The translations under genes and the position numbers were made by a program. The notes below the pieces were generated by a model. The model did not search any database. It was given only the letters and a program-made list of their open reading frames with translations, and was not told the origin of the DNA. From Phyllobacterium sophorae (GTDB lineage Bacteria; Pseudomonadota; Alphaproteobacteria; Rhizobiales; Rhizobiaceae), in contig NZ_PGGM01000012.1 in assembly GCF_003010965.1 (NCBI RefSeq), positions 157,471 to 221,470 on the forward strand: DNA of 64,000 bases, given 5' to 3'. Positions 24,923-34,202 of this stretch are shown here, in pieces. Position 1 is the stretch's first letter. Every line of letters starts with the position of its first letter.

Positions 24923-25342
24923 CTAGACACTCTCACGCACAATCTTGATTTTCGGCTCAGGCTCGGGCTCGGGTGCGACTGTTGCCTCTTCGGCGGTATC
25001 GCGCCCCGACAGTTTCTCCAGCGACTGTGCAATTGAACCCATTGGCGTCGAAAAATCCGGCAGATCAATCAGCGCCAACAACAGGCCGGCGATCCAAAAG
25101 ATATGGTTGTGGGTAAACAGGGAGATCAGCGCCAGGACGGCCACAATCTCCATTTGCACTTTTTTGCCGCGATGCGCCATTCGTTCGGGAAGAGCATGGA
25201 TTTGAAAGTAGAGATTACCAATCATAAGAACGGCGGCCAAAAGGACCACGGCGACCACGGTGAACAGCCAATCGCTTTGGCCGGGAGCAGTGATGAAGAC
25301 CGGTAAGTGCTCAATCGCTGCCGGATGTAAAGTGTCAGCCAT
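24923..25342 (-). CDS. Inner-membrane partner of the HlyD-like protein (YibI-like)
   Basis: A 139-residue protein from ATG 25342. Two or three membrane helices (WLFTVVAVVLLAAVLMIGNL and VAVLALISLFTHNHIFWIAG, then LLLALIDLPDF) are joined by a basic cytoplasmic loop (RMAHRGKKVQ). The C-terminus is Glu/Pro-rich. Position and size resemble the YibI/YiaW (DUF3302) proteins that travel with YibH-type adaptors. The match is from layout and context, not a strong motif. Confidence 0.65.
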   Translation of the reverse strand: MADTLHPAAIEHLPVFITAPGQSDWLFTVVAVVLLAAVLMIGNLYFQIHALPERMAHRGKKVQMEIVAVLALISLFTHNHIFWIAGLLLALIDLPDFSTPMGSIAQSLEKLSGRDTAEEATVAPEPEPEPKIKIVRESV

Positions 25343-25483
25343 GTCGCGTATTCTCCCGGAATGCATGCCGCGACTAAGTTTCAGGATCACTCCTTGCACA
25401 CGAATATGCATCTCGTCGGCATTAGAGGAAAGTACGTAACAGTAACTAACACGGCATCCCTTCGTCGAGAGGTCGAGATTGAA

Positions 25484-25696
25484 ATGAGTAAAGGCGTGAG
25501 AATGTGGTTCGGATATACGCTCTCGGAGGATGGTGTTTGGGAGGCCGTCTGCTACCGCACAAACTTCGGCAATCCACCTTTGGAAAATAGCCTACGCACT
25601 GAAATGGTCGAGGTGCCGGCCGATTGCATAGGCGCCGACGGCGAGCCCATTTTCGCAAAGCTACGTGATCGGTTTCCTCTGGAGGTTGAGGAGTAA
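25484..25696 (+). CDS. RMWFGY small protein, intact copy
   Basis: A 70-residue protein from ATG 25484: SKGVRMWFGYTLSEDGVWEA, CYRTNFGNPPLENSLRTEMV, then DCIGADGEPIFAKLRDRFPL. The frame opens at 25361, but homology with the truncated copy near 16.1 kb starts just before this ATG. It has no signal or membrane helix and belongs to no family I know. Two copies in one window, one broken, suggest a mobile or duplicating gene. Confidence 0.55.
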   Translation: MSKGVRMWFGYTLSEDGVWEAVCYRTNFGNPPLENSLRTEMVEVPADCIGADGEPIFAKLRDRFPLEVEE

Positions 25697-25852
25697 CGAC
25701 GACGGGAGCCCGCGTCATATCGATCTGTGCAGAGTATGGCATATCGTTGGCGGCCGGCTTATCAAGGCATCCGTCAGACGCTGGCAGTTGTGACCATGGA
25801 ACGGATAGTAAGAAAAGGGATGGCGCGGACTATCGGCCTGCCACGCCGGAAC

Positions 25853-26821
25853 TTAACCCGGGGACGTCATCTTTTTTAGCCACTTCCAATTCGCGTACTT
25901 GTCGCCTGTCTGCCGCAGGTGGGTGTAACGCTTCAAGCTGGTCCACGAACGATGTCCGGACACTGCAGCTGCATGCGGAATGTTCAATCCCATTTCGAAC
26001 AGCCGGGAAACGCCCTCGTGCCGCAAATCATGGAAGTGCAGATCCTCAATTCCTAACAATGGCCCTGCGCGCGTGAACGATGCGCTGATCGCATCGGGGC
26101 TATATGGGAATATCTCCGTACTGCCGCGATCCATGGTCTGGATCACTTGCAGTGCCTCCGCAGGAAGGTCGCACCAGACATGGTTGCCGATCTTTTCGCC
26201 TGGGTTCTTCATATCGCGCACGAGAATGCGTTTTCCTTCCTCATCCAAATCCGACCAGGCAATCCGCGTGATCTCTTCGAGCCGGCGGGTCGAGAAGATT
26301 GCGAAGGCTATGATCTTCGTCATCGGAGCAGAATCCGGCCTGCGCTTTGTCCGGAGGTCGAAATGTTCCATGAACTTGTCGAGTTCTCCAAGGGTAGGGC
26401 GGCGGGACCGTGCCTGGCTCTTGCTCGTGACACCCAGTCGGTTCGTGACCGCTTGCGCGTCCTTCATTGCCTGTTGGCTGAGCGGGTAATTCCATGCCGG
26501 GCGTGCGATGGCAAAAACCGACGCCAGATGCGAAATGTAGTTTCCGACTGTCTGGGGAAGACAATACTTCAAGAGCAGCTGTGCGAACTCGACAATGGCG
26601 GCACTGTCGATCTGTTCGCACGTTAACTTTGCTATGTCGTAAGTTCTGACAGAGGCGAGAACCTGCTTTTTGGTCTTGCCGAAATCTTTGGTCGATTCCC
26701 TGATATAGCGGTCAATGACATCGTCGAGAGTGACACCAGATGTTTTTGCTCTTTCGACCGCGCCCGGCACCGCAAGAATGCTCAATTGTGAGGTGAATAT
26801 TGTGCAGACCACCATGCACAA
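25853..26821 (-). CDS. Tyrosine-type site-specific recombinase
   Basis: A 322-residue integrase of the lambda type. An N-terminal SAM-like core-binding domain covers residues 20-135 (VTLDDVIDRYIRESTKDFGK, then TVGNYISHLASVFAIA) and the catalytic domain covers 155-322. Catalytic residues are visible: Arg in FSTRRLEEI near 178, HxxR in HDLRHEG near 266, GHRS near 287, and the nucleophile Tyr in LKRYTHL near 296. The arm-binding N-terminus is short. No tRNA or obvious att repeat was found nearby. Genes of the adjacent patchwork region may have been moved by it or by relatives. Confidence 0.88.
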   Translation of the reverse strand: MCMVVCTIFTSQLSILAVPGAVERAKTSGVTLDDVIDRYIRESTKDFGKTKKQVLASVRTYDIAKLTCEQIDSAAIVEFAQLLLKYCLPQTVGNYISHLASVFAIARPAWNYPLSQQAMKDAQAVTNRLGVTSKSQARSRRPTLGELDKFMEHFDLRTKRRPDSAPMTKIIAFAIFSTRRLEEITRIAWSDLDEEGKRILVRDMKNPGEKIGNHVWCDLPAEALQVIQTMDRGSTEIFPYSPDAISASFTRAGPLLGIEDLHFHDLRHEGVSRLFEMGLNIPHAAAVSGHRSWTSLKRYTHLRQTGDKYANWKWLKKMTSPG

Positions 26822-26940
26822 TTGCCTTGTGGGAAATCCCTTAAGAAGAGCGTCGCTGTCAAGATTGCCACGGCAACGCCGATTGCCAGTCCTGTTAATG
26901 CAATCTCTTGGGGAACGACCCGCTCGTGGGCCCCAGCCAT
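26782..26940 (-). CDS. Possible small membrane protein overlapping the integrase start
   Basis: A 52-residue frame from ATG 26940: MAGAHERVVPQEIALTGLAI, then GVAVAILTATLFLRDFPQGN. One membrane helix. It overlaps the first 40 bases of the integrase frame. No ribosome site or homologue is known to me, so this is tentative. Confidence 0.28.
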   Translation of the reverse strand: MAGAHERVVPQEIALTGLAIGVAVAILTATLFLRDFPQGNCAWWSAQYSPHN

Positions 26941-27080
26941 GGGGCAGGGCCTAAATCGCGACGCGCCCAATGCGGTATCGGCTGAAAAAAACTCGTTCGA
27001 GTCATGTCGGATTGTGGAAACGCCGTTCGTCTTTTAATCGGCGCCGGCATGGCCGCGCAAGATTACGAGGAGGTGTATCG

Positions 27081-27944
27081 ATGTTGCGAACCGTTCTGAT
27101 TGCCGCGGCGATGCTTGTGGCCGGCGCTGCGGTCGCCGAACCCGAACCCGCGGGCAACCGGGTTGAGGTCAATGGGATGCAGATGTATTACGAGGTCTCA
27201 GGCGAGGGCGATCCGCTCGTCGTGCTACACGGCGCCTACATGAACATTCCCTCCATGGGTGCGATCATCCCCAGGCTTGCCAGGACCCACAAGGTCTACG
27301 CGCTTGAGCTGCAGGGCCACGGCCGCACCACCGACATAGACCGGCCGATCACCTATCCCAACCTGGCCGATGACGTTGCCGCTTTCATGAACGCCGTTGA
27401 TCTGAAAAAAGCCGACGTCTTCGGTTACTCCATGGGGGCGGCGGCCGGCCTGCAACTGGCCATTCGCCACCCGGAAAAAGTAAACAGGTTGATTGCTGCT
27501 TCCGTCGCTTACGATGCTGAAGGCTGGCAGCCGGAGTTCAAGGCCTTTATCCCGCAGATGTCGGTCGAGATGTTTGTCGGCATGCCCTTTGCACAGGCGT
27601 ATCGCAAGCTCGCCGCCGACCCCAACGGGTTTCCCGCCCTCGTCAAGAAGCTGATCGCGCTTGAACACGAGCCCATGGCGTGGGAAGCCGATGTCAGGGC
27701 GCTCAAGGCCCCAGTGCTGATCATCAGCGGGGACGCGGATGTGGCGACACTCCAACATTCAGTGGCCATGTTCCGGTTGCTTGGCGGCGGCGTCATGGGT
27801 GATATGGGCAAGCCGCTGCCGGCCTCACGCTTTGCCGTCCTGCCGGCGACGTCGCACACCGCAGTGATCAACCAACCCGATCTACTGTATTCGTTCATCG
27901 AACCTTTTTTGAAAAACGAGACGCCGAAAGGGATGTTTGAATGA
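27081..27944 (+). CDS. Exported alpha/beta hydrolase
   Basis: A 287-residue hydrolase from ATG 27081, with a strong GAGGAGG site; the frame from 26970 is longer than needed. A signal peptide covers residues 1-19 (RTVLIAAAMLVAGAAVAEP). The alpha/beta-hydrolase fold shows the oxyanion LHGAY near residue 52, the nucleophile elbow GYSMGA near residue 117, the acid in ISGDADV near 215 and the His in ATSHTAV near 258, so the catalytic triad is complete. The substrate is unknown; an esterase or lactonase is likely. It converges on the LacI-type gene. Confidence 0.88.
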   Translation: MLRTVLIAAAMLVAGAAVAEPEPAGNRVEVNGMQMYYEVSGEGDPLVVLHGAYMNIPSMGAIIPRLARTHKVYALELQGHGRTTDIDRPITYPNLADDVAAFMNAVDLKKADVFGYSMGAAAGLQLAIRHPEKVNRLIAASVAYDAEGWQPEFKAFIPQMSVEMFVGMPFAQAYRKLAADPNGFPALVKKLIALEHEPMAWEADVRALKAPVLIISGDADVATLQHSVAMFRLLGGGVMGDMGKPLPASRFAVLPATSHTAVINQPDLLYSFIEPFLKNETPKGMFE

Positions 27945-27997
27945 GGGCTTTTGCGGGGCGAAACGTGTTGTGAACGGTGTCGGCTCGCTCCGCCTTG

Positions 27998-29077
27998 TCA
28001 AGTCTTCTGCCCTGAGGGGGCCCCAACCGAGCCGCGCTCGATGATTGACGTGGGAATAACAACTCTTTGCGAAGGTCGAATTTCTCCCTTCAGCCGCCGG
28101 ATCAGGAGTTCAGTCACGGCCTTGCCTAACAGATAGGCCGGTTGGTCAACCACGGTAATCGGTGGGCTTGTCACACTTGTCCAGTCCGCATCGTGGAAAG
28201 TTATCAGCGATATATCTTCCGGGACGCGCAGTCCTCGTTGGCGAATGAGCTTGAAGATCTCAATTGCTATCAAACTGTCGGACGCGAGAATTGCCGTTGG
28301 CCGGTCAGGTGCCGACAAGAGTGTGTCGGTGATCGCTCGCGTCGCCTCCGGTCTCGTGGCGCCGAAGCGGACAAACCGTTCAGGCGTTACTATGCCCGCC
28401 TCCCGGCACACAGCAAGAAAGCCTTCGATACGCTCGCGCACGGATGACGTATAAATCTGTTCAAGGCCGCGATATGCGTGCCCGGCGAAATCCACCGCCG
28501 TAACGTAAGCAATAGTGCGGTGCCCGATATCCGTCAAAATCTTCGTTGCCCGCATGGCGGCATTGCGATCATCGACCGTCACCGTATCGACATCGAGATC
28601 GGGCAATGCCCGGTCCAGCAGAGCCAGTGGTCTGCCCGAACGGTGAATGTCACGCAGGTGCGAAACGTCGCGCGACTCCGATGGCGTCACGATCAACCCG
28701 TCCACGCGCTTGCCAATCAACACCCGCACAGCTGCTTTTTCCGCTTCGATCTGCTCACCGGAGTTGGTGAGAATGACATTGAAGCCGGCAGCACGCGCTG
28801 TGTCGCTGATGCCGCGCACGGCAAAGCTGAAGAATGAGTTCTCTATGTCACCGACAACCACCCCGATAATACCCGATTTGCCGGTGGTCATGCTTCTTGC
28901 AAGTTCGTTCGGACGGTAATCGAGCGCTTTGGCGGCTGCCAGAACATCTTGGCGCACCTTGTCACTGACCACGCCGTAGCCGCCCAAAACGCGTGCGGCC
29001 GTCGCCTTCGAGACCCTTGCCTCGCGGGCGACATCGGCCACGGTCACTGAGCGGATCATTGGTGTTGAATTGTTCAT
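27998..29077 (-). CDS. LacI-family transcriptional regulator
   Basis: A 359-residue regulator from ATG 29077; ATG 29059 is also possible. The LacI HTH lies near residues 9-30 (VTVADVAREARVSKATAARV) with the hinge ELARSMTTGKSGIIGVVV. The periplasmic-binding-protein-like sensor domain runs from about 65 (SFFSFAVRGISDTARAAGF, GRPLALLDRALPDLDVDTV, AILASDSLIAIEIFKLI). It is divergent from the uptake operon starting at 29277, and two identical LacI-type palindromes lie between them. It most likely represses that operon until the substrate or a product binds. Confidence 0.9.
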   Translation of the reverse strand: MNNSTPMIRSVTVADVAREARVSKATAARVLGGYGVVSDKVRQDVLAAAKALDYRPNELARSMTTGKSGIIGVVVGDIENSFFSFAVRGISDTARAAGFNVILTNSGEQIEAEKAAVRVLIGKRVDGLIVTPSESRDVSHLRDIHRSGRPLALLDRALPDLDVDTVTVDDRNAAMRATKILTDIGHRTIAYVTAVDFAGHAYRGLEQIYTSSVRERIEGFLAVCREAGIVTPERFVRFGATRPEATRAITDTLLSAPDRPTAILASDSLIAIEIFKLIRQRGLRVPEDISLITFHDADWTSVTSPPITVVDQPAYLLGKAVTELLIRRLKGEIRPSQRVVIPTSIIERGSVGAPSGQKT

Positions 29078-29137
29078 GTGTTGAACGACTACAAGAGTTG
29101 TTGACTGAACGTCAATGTGAATATACAAATCGCTATT

Positions 29138-29170
29138 GAGACCGGTCTCATTATAAAAGAGACCGGTCTC
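29138..29170. promoter_or_regulatory. Tandem LacI-type operators
   Basis: The perfect palindrome GAGACCGGTCTC occurs twice, at 29138-29149 and 29159-29170, with centres 21 bp apart, two helical turns. The central CG fits the LacI-family operator pattern. They lie between the lacI-type gene and the binding-protein gene, closer to the latter's upstream region, so two dimers or a tetramer could bind the same DNA face. Confidence 0.8.
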
Positions 29171-29276
29171 TTAAACAAGTATCAAGGCGAACACTTCTTT
29201 GACGGCGTCATCCCCGCCGCCCAGGGACAAGTTTGCCACAGCCTTCATGGAACAGATTGTCAGAGGAGAAAGAGCA

Positions 29277-30119
29277 ATGCGTGCGAGTGGCGTTTTCAAG
29301 TCATCAGTGTCGTCGATCCGGGCGGGGGCCATCACGCTCCTATTTGTTATTGCCGGATTTTATATGGTCTCTGGTGCTTCGGCTGCTGGAGACAATCCTT
29401 ATGGCCTTATCGATCCCAAGGTGATCAGCGTTGGCACGATGGGTGATGCAAAGCCTTATACCTTCACGACGGCGGAGGGTGAATTTACCGGATTTGATAT
29501 CGAATTCTTCCTCAATGTTGCAAGCCGTCTCGGATTTAAGAAGGATCAGGTCATTTTCACGGGGCAAGAGTTCTCAGCGCTCATGCCGTCGGTTGCAAAT
29601 CAGCGTTTCGACGCAGCGGTCGCTGCAATAGGTACAACGGAAGCGCGCAAAAAGACGGTCGACTTTTCCGATGGCTATCTTGCCGGCTATCTCTCGGTTC
29701 TGACAGCCGACAAGACAATGACTTCGGCAGATGGTCTGAAAGGCAAGCGCCTGGGTGTAGTGCAAGGTACACTGCAGGAAATCTATGCCGACAAGAACTT
29801 CAAAGAGACAGATCTGGTCAGGTTCCCCGACAACAACTCTGCCGTTTCGGCGCTCAACAACGGAACTGTTGATGCACATTTCCTCGATTACGAGGCTGCC
29901 AAGCAATATGGCGAACGCTATCCGGATTTGAAGATTGCCGTCAACATTCCCTCTTTCGACGCCCCGGCAGGGTTTGTCATCCGCAAGGGCAATGATGCCT
30001 TCCGTGAGGCGCTGAACTCCGCTTTGCATGCAGCAATGGAAGACGGTACCTGGAAAACCTTGTACGAAAAATGGTTTCCCGGCTCGCCCATGCCGGATCA
30101 GTATCTTCCCAAGAAGTAG
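29277..30119 (+). CDS. Amino-acid-type ABC transporter substrate-binding protein
   Basis: A 280-residue family-3 solute-binding protein from ATG 29277, with AGAGGAG upstream. A signal peptide covers residues 1-36 ([20 protein letters not shown], then AAG). The two lobes show the family pattern: [56 protein letters not shown] and [19 protein letters not shown]. The usual amino-acid-binding Arg corresponds to [11 protein letters not shown]. It precedes the fused permease/ATPase, and a stable hairpin in the gap may protect its mRNA. Confidence 0.9.
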   Translation: MRASGVFKSSVSSIRAGAITLLFVIAGFYMVSGASAAGDNPYGLIDPKVISVGTMGDAKPYTFTTAEGEFTGFDIEFFLNVASRLGFKKDQVIFTGQEFSALMPSVANQRFDAAVAAIGTTEARKKTVDFSDGYLAGYLSVLTADKTMTSADGLKGKRLGVVQGTLQEIYADKNFKETDLVRFPDNNSAVSALNNGTVDAHFLDYEAAKQYGERYPDLKIAVNIPSFDAPAGFVIRKGNDAFREALNSALHAAMEDGTWKTLYEKWFPGSPMPDQYLPKK

Positions 30120-30129
30120 TCATTGCCTC

Positions 30130-30155
30130 GGCCGCCGGTCATCGGGCGGGCGGCC
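30130..30155 (+). promoter_or_regulatory. Intercistronic hairpin after the binding-protein gene
   Basis: GGCCGCC (30130-30136) pairs with GGCGGCC (30149-30155) around a 12-base loop. No U-run follows. Hairpins after binding-protein genes often stabilise that transcript segment, giving more binding protein than permease. Confidence 0.5.
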
Positions 30156-30223
30156 AGGACGAACGCCCATGACTGACTGCGGCACAAAGCGTCCCGTGCG
30201 CGTGAAACACCAAGGGGAATGCA

Positions 30224-31780
30224 ATGAACTGGCTTGAAAACCTGCGTCGCAGCTTCCTGGACTGGGACGCGATGGCGGCGGTGCTGCCAAATATGATCAC
30301 CGTCGGATTGAAGAATACCTTGATCCTTGCGGCCGCGTCGACTGTCCTTGGGGTCGTCATCGGCATGATATTGGCGGTCATGGGCATTTCGCAATCGCTC
30401 TGGCTGCGAATTCCGGCCCGCGTCTACACCGATATCTTTCGAGGCCTGCCGGCCATTGTCACGATTCTTCTCATTGGTCAGGGTTTCGCCCGCATCGGCC
30501 GGGATTTCTTTGGCCCTTCACCTTTTCCGCTCGGCATTCTCGCCCTTAGCCTGATCGCGGGCGCCTATATCGGAGAGATTTTTCGCGCCGGCATACAAAG
30601 TGTCGAACGTGGGCAGATGGAGGCCTGCCGCGCGCTGAGTATGAGCTATGGGCAGGGCATGCGGCTGATCGTGATACCACAGGGCATACGGCGGGTGTTG
30701 CCAGCGCTCGTCAACCAGTTCATCGGCAACGTCAAGGACTCCAGCCTGGTCTATTTCCTCGGATTGCTCGCCTCAGAACGTGAGATCTTCCGCGTCGGGC
30801 AAGACCAGGCCGTTGTGACGGGCAATTTGTCACCACTGCTTCTGGCGGGGGTCTTCTATCTGATCATTACCGTCCCCCTGACCCATCTGGTCAATTACAT
30901 CGACAATAGTCTGAGAACCGGCAAGCACAAGGGCGCCACCGTCACCAGCGGCCTTGTCGAAGTGAGTGAACTGGAAAGTGCAGTCCATCGTGTCCCAGCC
31001 ATCGACGCCAAACCGTCGCTGCAAAAGGGGATTGCCGCCGGCAGCTTGCGTTTCAAGGGCGGCAGTCTCGCTATCAGTGATCTCGACATGGCCTACGGCG
31101 ACCTTGATGTGCTCAAGGGTGTCAGTCTGAATGTCAATGCCGGCACGGTGACATGTGTCATCGGGCCGTCTGGCTCGGGAAAGTCAACCTTGCTCAAGTG
31201 CCTCAATCGGCTTGTCGAGCCAAAAGCAGGTGATGTCCTGCTTGACGGCGAGAGCATTCTAACGATGAAGCCGGAAAAACTGCGCAGACGTGTCGGCATG
31301 GTGTTTCAGCATTTCAACTTGTTTCCAGACCATACAGCGCTTGAAAACGTCATGCTGGCTCTCACCAAGATCAAGGGCATGGCCAAACGCGAAGCAGAAC
31401 GTGTCGCCGAGGATCGCCTTGCCGATGTCGGGCTGGCTGCCCGAATGCATCATCGACCAGCACGCCTCTCCGGTGGCCAGCAGCAGCGCGTGGCAATAGC
31501 CCGCGCACTTGCGATGGATCCTGAGGTCATTTTGTTCGATGAGGTCACGAGCGCGCTCGATCCCGAACTCGTGAAGGGCGTTCTCGATCTCATGGCAGAT
31601 CTTGGCCAGCGTGGTATGACCATGGTCATTGTCACCCATGAAATGGGTTTCGCCCGAAAAGTCGCTGATCAGGTCGTCTTCATGGATGAGGGACGCGTTG
31701 TTGAGGTCGGCACACCGACGGCGATCTTCGACGCGCCGCAGAGCCCACGGTTAAAACGCTTTCTCGCCGAGGTGCTTTGA
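30224..31780 (+). CDS. Fused ABC permease and ATPase for amino-acid-type substrate
   Basis: A 518-residue protein combining two subunits that are usually separate. Residues 1-240 are a HisM-type permease with about five membrane helices (NTLILAAASTVLGVVIGMIL, IPARVYTDIFRGLPAIVTIL, GAYIGEIFRAGIQSVERGQM). A linker at 240-280 joins the ATPase: Walker A GPSGSGKST near 314, signature LSGGQQQR near 415, Walker B VILFDE near 436 and the His switch VTHEM near 470. Two copies would form the complete transporter. Such fusions are known in rhizobia. It acts with the upstream binding protein. Confidence 0.92.
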   Translation: MNWLENLRRSFLDWDAMAAVLPNMITVGLKNTLILAAASTVLGVVIGMILAVMGISQSLWLRIPARVYTDIFRGLPAIVTILLIGQGFARIGRDFFGPSPFPLGILALSLIAGAYIGEIFRAGIQSVERGQMEACRALSMSYGQGMRLIVIPQGIRRVLPALVNQFIGNVKDSSLVYFLGLLASEREIFRVGQDQAVVTGNLSPLLLAGVFYLIITVPLTHLVNYIDNSLRTGKHKGATVTSGLVEVSELESAVHRVPAIDAKPSLQKGIAAGSLRFKGGSLAISDLDMAYGDLDVLKGVSLNVNAGTVTCVIGPSGSGKSTLLKCLNRLVEPKAGDVLLDGESILTMKPEKLRRRVGMVFQHFNLFPDHTALENVMLALTKIKGMAKREAERVAEDRLADVGLAARMHHRPARLSGGQQQRVAIARALAMDPEVILFDEVTSALDPELVKGVLDLMADLGQRGMTMVIVTHEMGFARKVADQVVFMDEGRVVEVGTPTAIFDAPQSPRLKRFLAEVL

Positions 31781-31867
31781 CAAACCTTGCAGGCGCTTTG
31801 TTGTCTTCACGCGAACGGCGCCTGCCCGCAATCAACATCCCACCGCCAAAATGAGAGAAAAACACGC

Positions 31868-32992
31868 ATGACATCATCTTCTGTGGCTAGCAAAGTCATC
31901 GTCGTGGGCGCCGGCATCTTCGGGGTATCCGCCGCTGCTCACCTTCAACGCCTCGGCGTCCCAACCATCCTCATTAACGATGGACCTGTTGGAAATGGCG
32001 CATCCGGACGCTCGCTTGCATGGCTTAATTCTTCACGCAAACGGTCAGCTGACTATCACCGCCTGCGCATGGTCGGCATAGATCGCTATCGCACGCTGGC
32101 GGCCAGGTATCCCAACGCTTCGTGGCTGCGCTTTGACGGCGGGCTCACATGGGATGCAAATGACGATCACAATGAGATTGCTGAGGTTTTCGCCTACGAA
32201 CAGAGCATTGGCTACGATGCGCAATTTCTGTCGGCCGCTGATGTTGCAGCCGTCACCCCGGGGGTCGACCCGCGATCAGTGACAGCTCAAGGAGCTATCT
32301 TTAACCCAGGCGAAGGCTGGGTTGATCTTCCGTCCTTGATCAACGTTTTGCTCGGTGAATTCCTGGAGCGCGGTGGTCAGCTTGTCACCGACGCCGGACG
32401 CGCTGCGGTCACGACCGTCGGCGCGCGCGCCACCGGTGTTGTCACGACGAGCGGCGGTAAGTTCGATGCTGACGCTGTCCTGGTGGCCACGGGAGCAGAT
32501 GTCCCGGCAATGACTGCCGCAAAAGGACAGCACATTCCAGATGCCACACCCATCGCGCTGCTTGTTCGCACCCGCCCCGTCGACGTTACCCTGCGGGCTG
32601 TGCTCAATACCCCGCGTGTTGCGATCAGGCCAACGCCCACAGGCGCACTCGCACTCGATTCTGCCTGGTCAGAAGAGGAAGTGATCGCGCGTCCGGACGG
32701 CAGTTACGAGGTGAAGGACACAACGGTGCAAGGCCTTCTCGATGAAGCGTCGCGTGTGCTTGAGGGTCATCCCAAACTGGAGCTTGAAAGCTATGGCACC
32801 GGACCCAAGCCGATACCAGGAGATGGCGAGCCTGTCTTTGGCCAGCTCAGGGATATTGCAGGTTATTACATCGCATTCAGTCATAGCGGTGCGACGCTGG
32901 GCCTGATCGCTGGTGAGCTGCTGGCAGGTGAAATTGCGACCAAGCGGCCACATCCGCTCCTGGCGGCGTTTCGTCCCGAGCGTTTTGGCTAG
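31868..32992 (+). CDS. FAD-dependent amine/amino-acid oxidase (DAO family)
   Basis: A 374-residue oxidoreductase from ATG 31868. It has the FAD-binding GxGxxG in VIVVGAGIFGVSAAAHLQRL near residues 10-28, GNGASGRSLAWLNSS near 45-60, and a DAO-fold C-terminus (GYYIAFSHSGATLGLIAGEL) with the last FAD contact. Family members oxidise glycine, sarcosine, D-amino acids or opine-like secondary amines. Being last in an operon with an amino-acid-type importer, it probably oxidises the imported compound. A cytoplasmic location is expected, with no signal peptide. Confidence 0.88.
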   Translation: MTSSSVASKVIVVGAGIFGVSAAAHLQRLGVPTILINDGPVGNGASGRSLAWLNSSRKRSADYHRLRMVGIDRYRTLAARYPNASWLRFDGGLTWDANDDHNEIAEVFAYEQSIGYDAQFLSAADVAAVTPGVDPRSVTAQGAIFNPGEGWVDLPSLINVLLGEFLERGGQLVTDAGRAAVTTVGARATGVVTTSGGKFDADAVLVATGADVPAMTAAKGQHIPDATPIALLVRTRPVDVTLRAVLNTPRVAIRPTPTGALALDSAWSEEEVIARPDGSYEVKDTTVQGLLDEASRVLEGHPKLELESYGTGPKPIPGDGEPVFGQLRDIAGYYIAFSHSGATLGLIAGELLAGEIATKRPHPLLAAFRPERFG

Positions 32993-33113
32993 GGCGGCGC
33001 GATCATCAATCAGAAGGTGTTGGCGAACGTGTGCTCGGGGCGCATTCCCGGTTCAAGCGGGATATTGCGCGAGGGCTGAACGCGCCTGTGCGCACACAGC
33101 GGTGTTCCGCGCT

Positions 33114-33914
33114 CTAGCCTTTGCTGGCGGTTACGATGTACGCGTCAAGCGGCATGATAATTTCGCCTGACGGCTCGACAAACTCTGCAAGTGCACGTTC
33201 GCATTGTCTGGCAAGACTTTCCATATCATCGTCGCTGAGCATGTCAGCCAGAGGCGAGCCTTTTACTTCTATGCGAATGAATTCCTTGACCGACGCGAAC
33301 CGCACCGAACCTTCATGAAGTGTAACGCTGGCCGCCGAAATGCCGCTGTCGGCAAATAGTTTGGCAAGCCCGGCTTGATCGCCAAGGACGAAGGGCGCTG
33401 CCAGCACATCTGCTGCCTCATGTCCGTTTCGCCCGGCTGTGATATTCACCAGTATCCGATAACCGCGGGCGCGATCGAGAGATGCCCAAACAGCGACCGC
33501 AAGGCGCCCGCCTGGCGCAAGAGTGCGCCACATCTGGCTCAGCGATGCCACGCGGTCCGGAAAATACATGAGCGCGAATTGGCTGACCACGACGTCAAAA
33601 CTCGCATCGTCAAAGGGAAGAGATGCCGCATCGCCCTGTCGCCATTGTATCTTGGGCTCAGCGCGCGCCGCGACCGCGAGCATTCCCTCATTGAGATCAA
33701 GGCCAACGACCTGACCTTTTTGTCCAACCCGCCTGAGAGCCTCGCGCGCGAGCACGCCTGTCCCGCAGCCAACATCGAGAACTTTGTTGCCCGTGGTGAT
33801 TGCGGCGGCGTCAGCAACCGGGCCTGCCCAAGCACCAAAGATCGCCGGTACGAAGCAGGACTCGTAGACTTCGGCGGCGTCCGTTGAGACCTGCCAGCGT
33901 TCTGGTTCAGCCAT
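33114..33914 (-). CDS. UbiE-like SAM-dependent methyltransferase
   Basis: A 266-residue methyltransferase from ATG 33914. Motif I is KVLDVGCGTGVLAREAL near residue 45, the motif II acid is in VVGLDLNEGML, motif III is WRQGDAASLPFDDASFD, followed by the strand LAPGGRLAVAVW. The C-terminal third is the extra cap seen in quinone- and sterol-type methyltransferases. The substrate is unknown. The gene converges on the uptake/oxidation operon and does not appear to belong to it. Confidence 0.85.
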   Translation of the reverse strand: MAEPERWQVSTDAAEVYESCFVPAIFGAWAGPVADAAAITTGNKVLDVGCGTGVLAREALRRVGQKGQVVGLDLNEGMLAVAARAEPKIQWRQGDAASLPFDDASFDVVVSQFALMYFPDRVASLSQMWRTLAPGGRLAVAVWASLDRARGYRILVNITAGRNGHEAADVLAAPFVLGDQAGLAKLFADSGISAASVTLHEGSVRFASVKEFIRIEVKGSPLADMLSDDDMESLARQCERALAEFVEPSGEIIMPLDAYIVTASKG

Positions 33915-34202
33915 CAGGATTCCTCCAACTATGGCTGAAAGCATAGCACGCCAGGCTCAATCAGGACACGCCAGAGTGATTGCGATATTTACCGCCCCCA
34001 CGAGACGTGACGGACACGATCGATTCCGGCAGATCCACCGCGTGGCCGTTCGCGGCTGTCCTGGCCATGCTGGTTCGCAGTCGATAAATGCCAGCGACGG
34101 CCGAAATGGAACGCAATCAAACCGATGCTCGCGCATGATGTTTGACGACCGGCCCCTCCTCAGCAGCATGTTTTGGGGGTGCCGAGGGACCTCGGGGGAA
34201 TT

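Noticed and set aside
25600..26000. Attachment site next to the integrase
   Set aside because: No tRNA 3' end or paired direct repeat was found in the window to support it.
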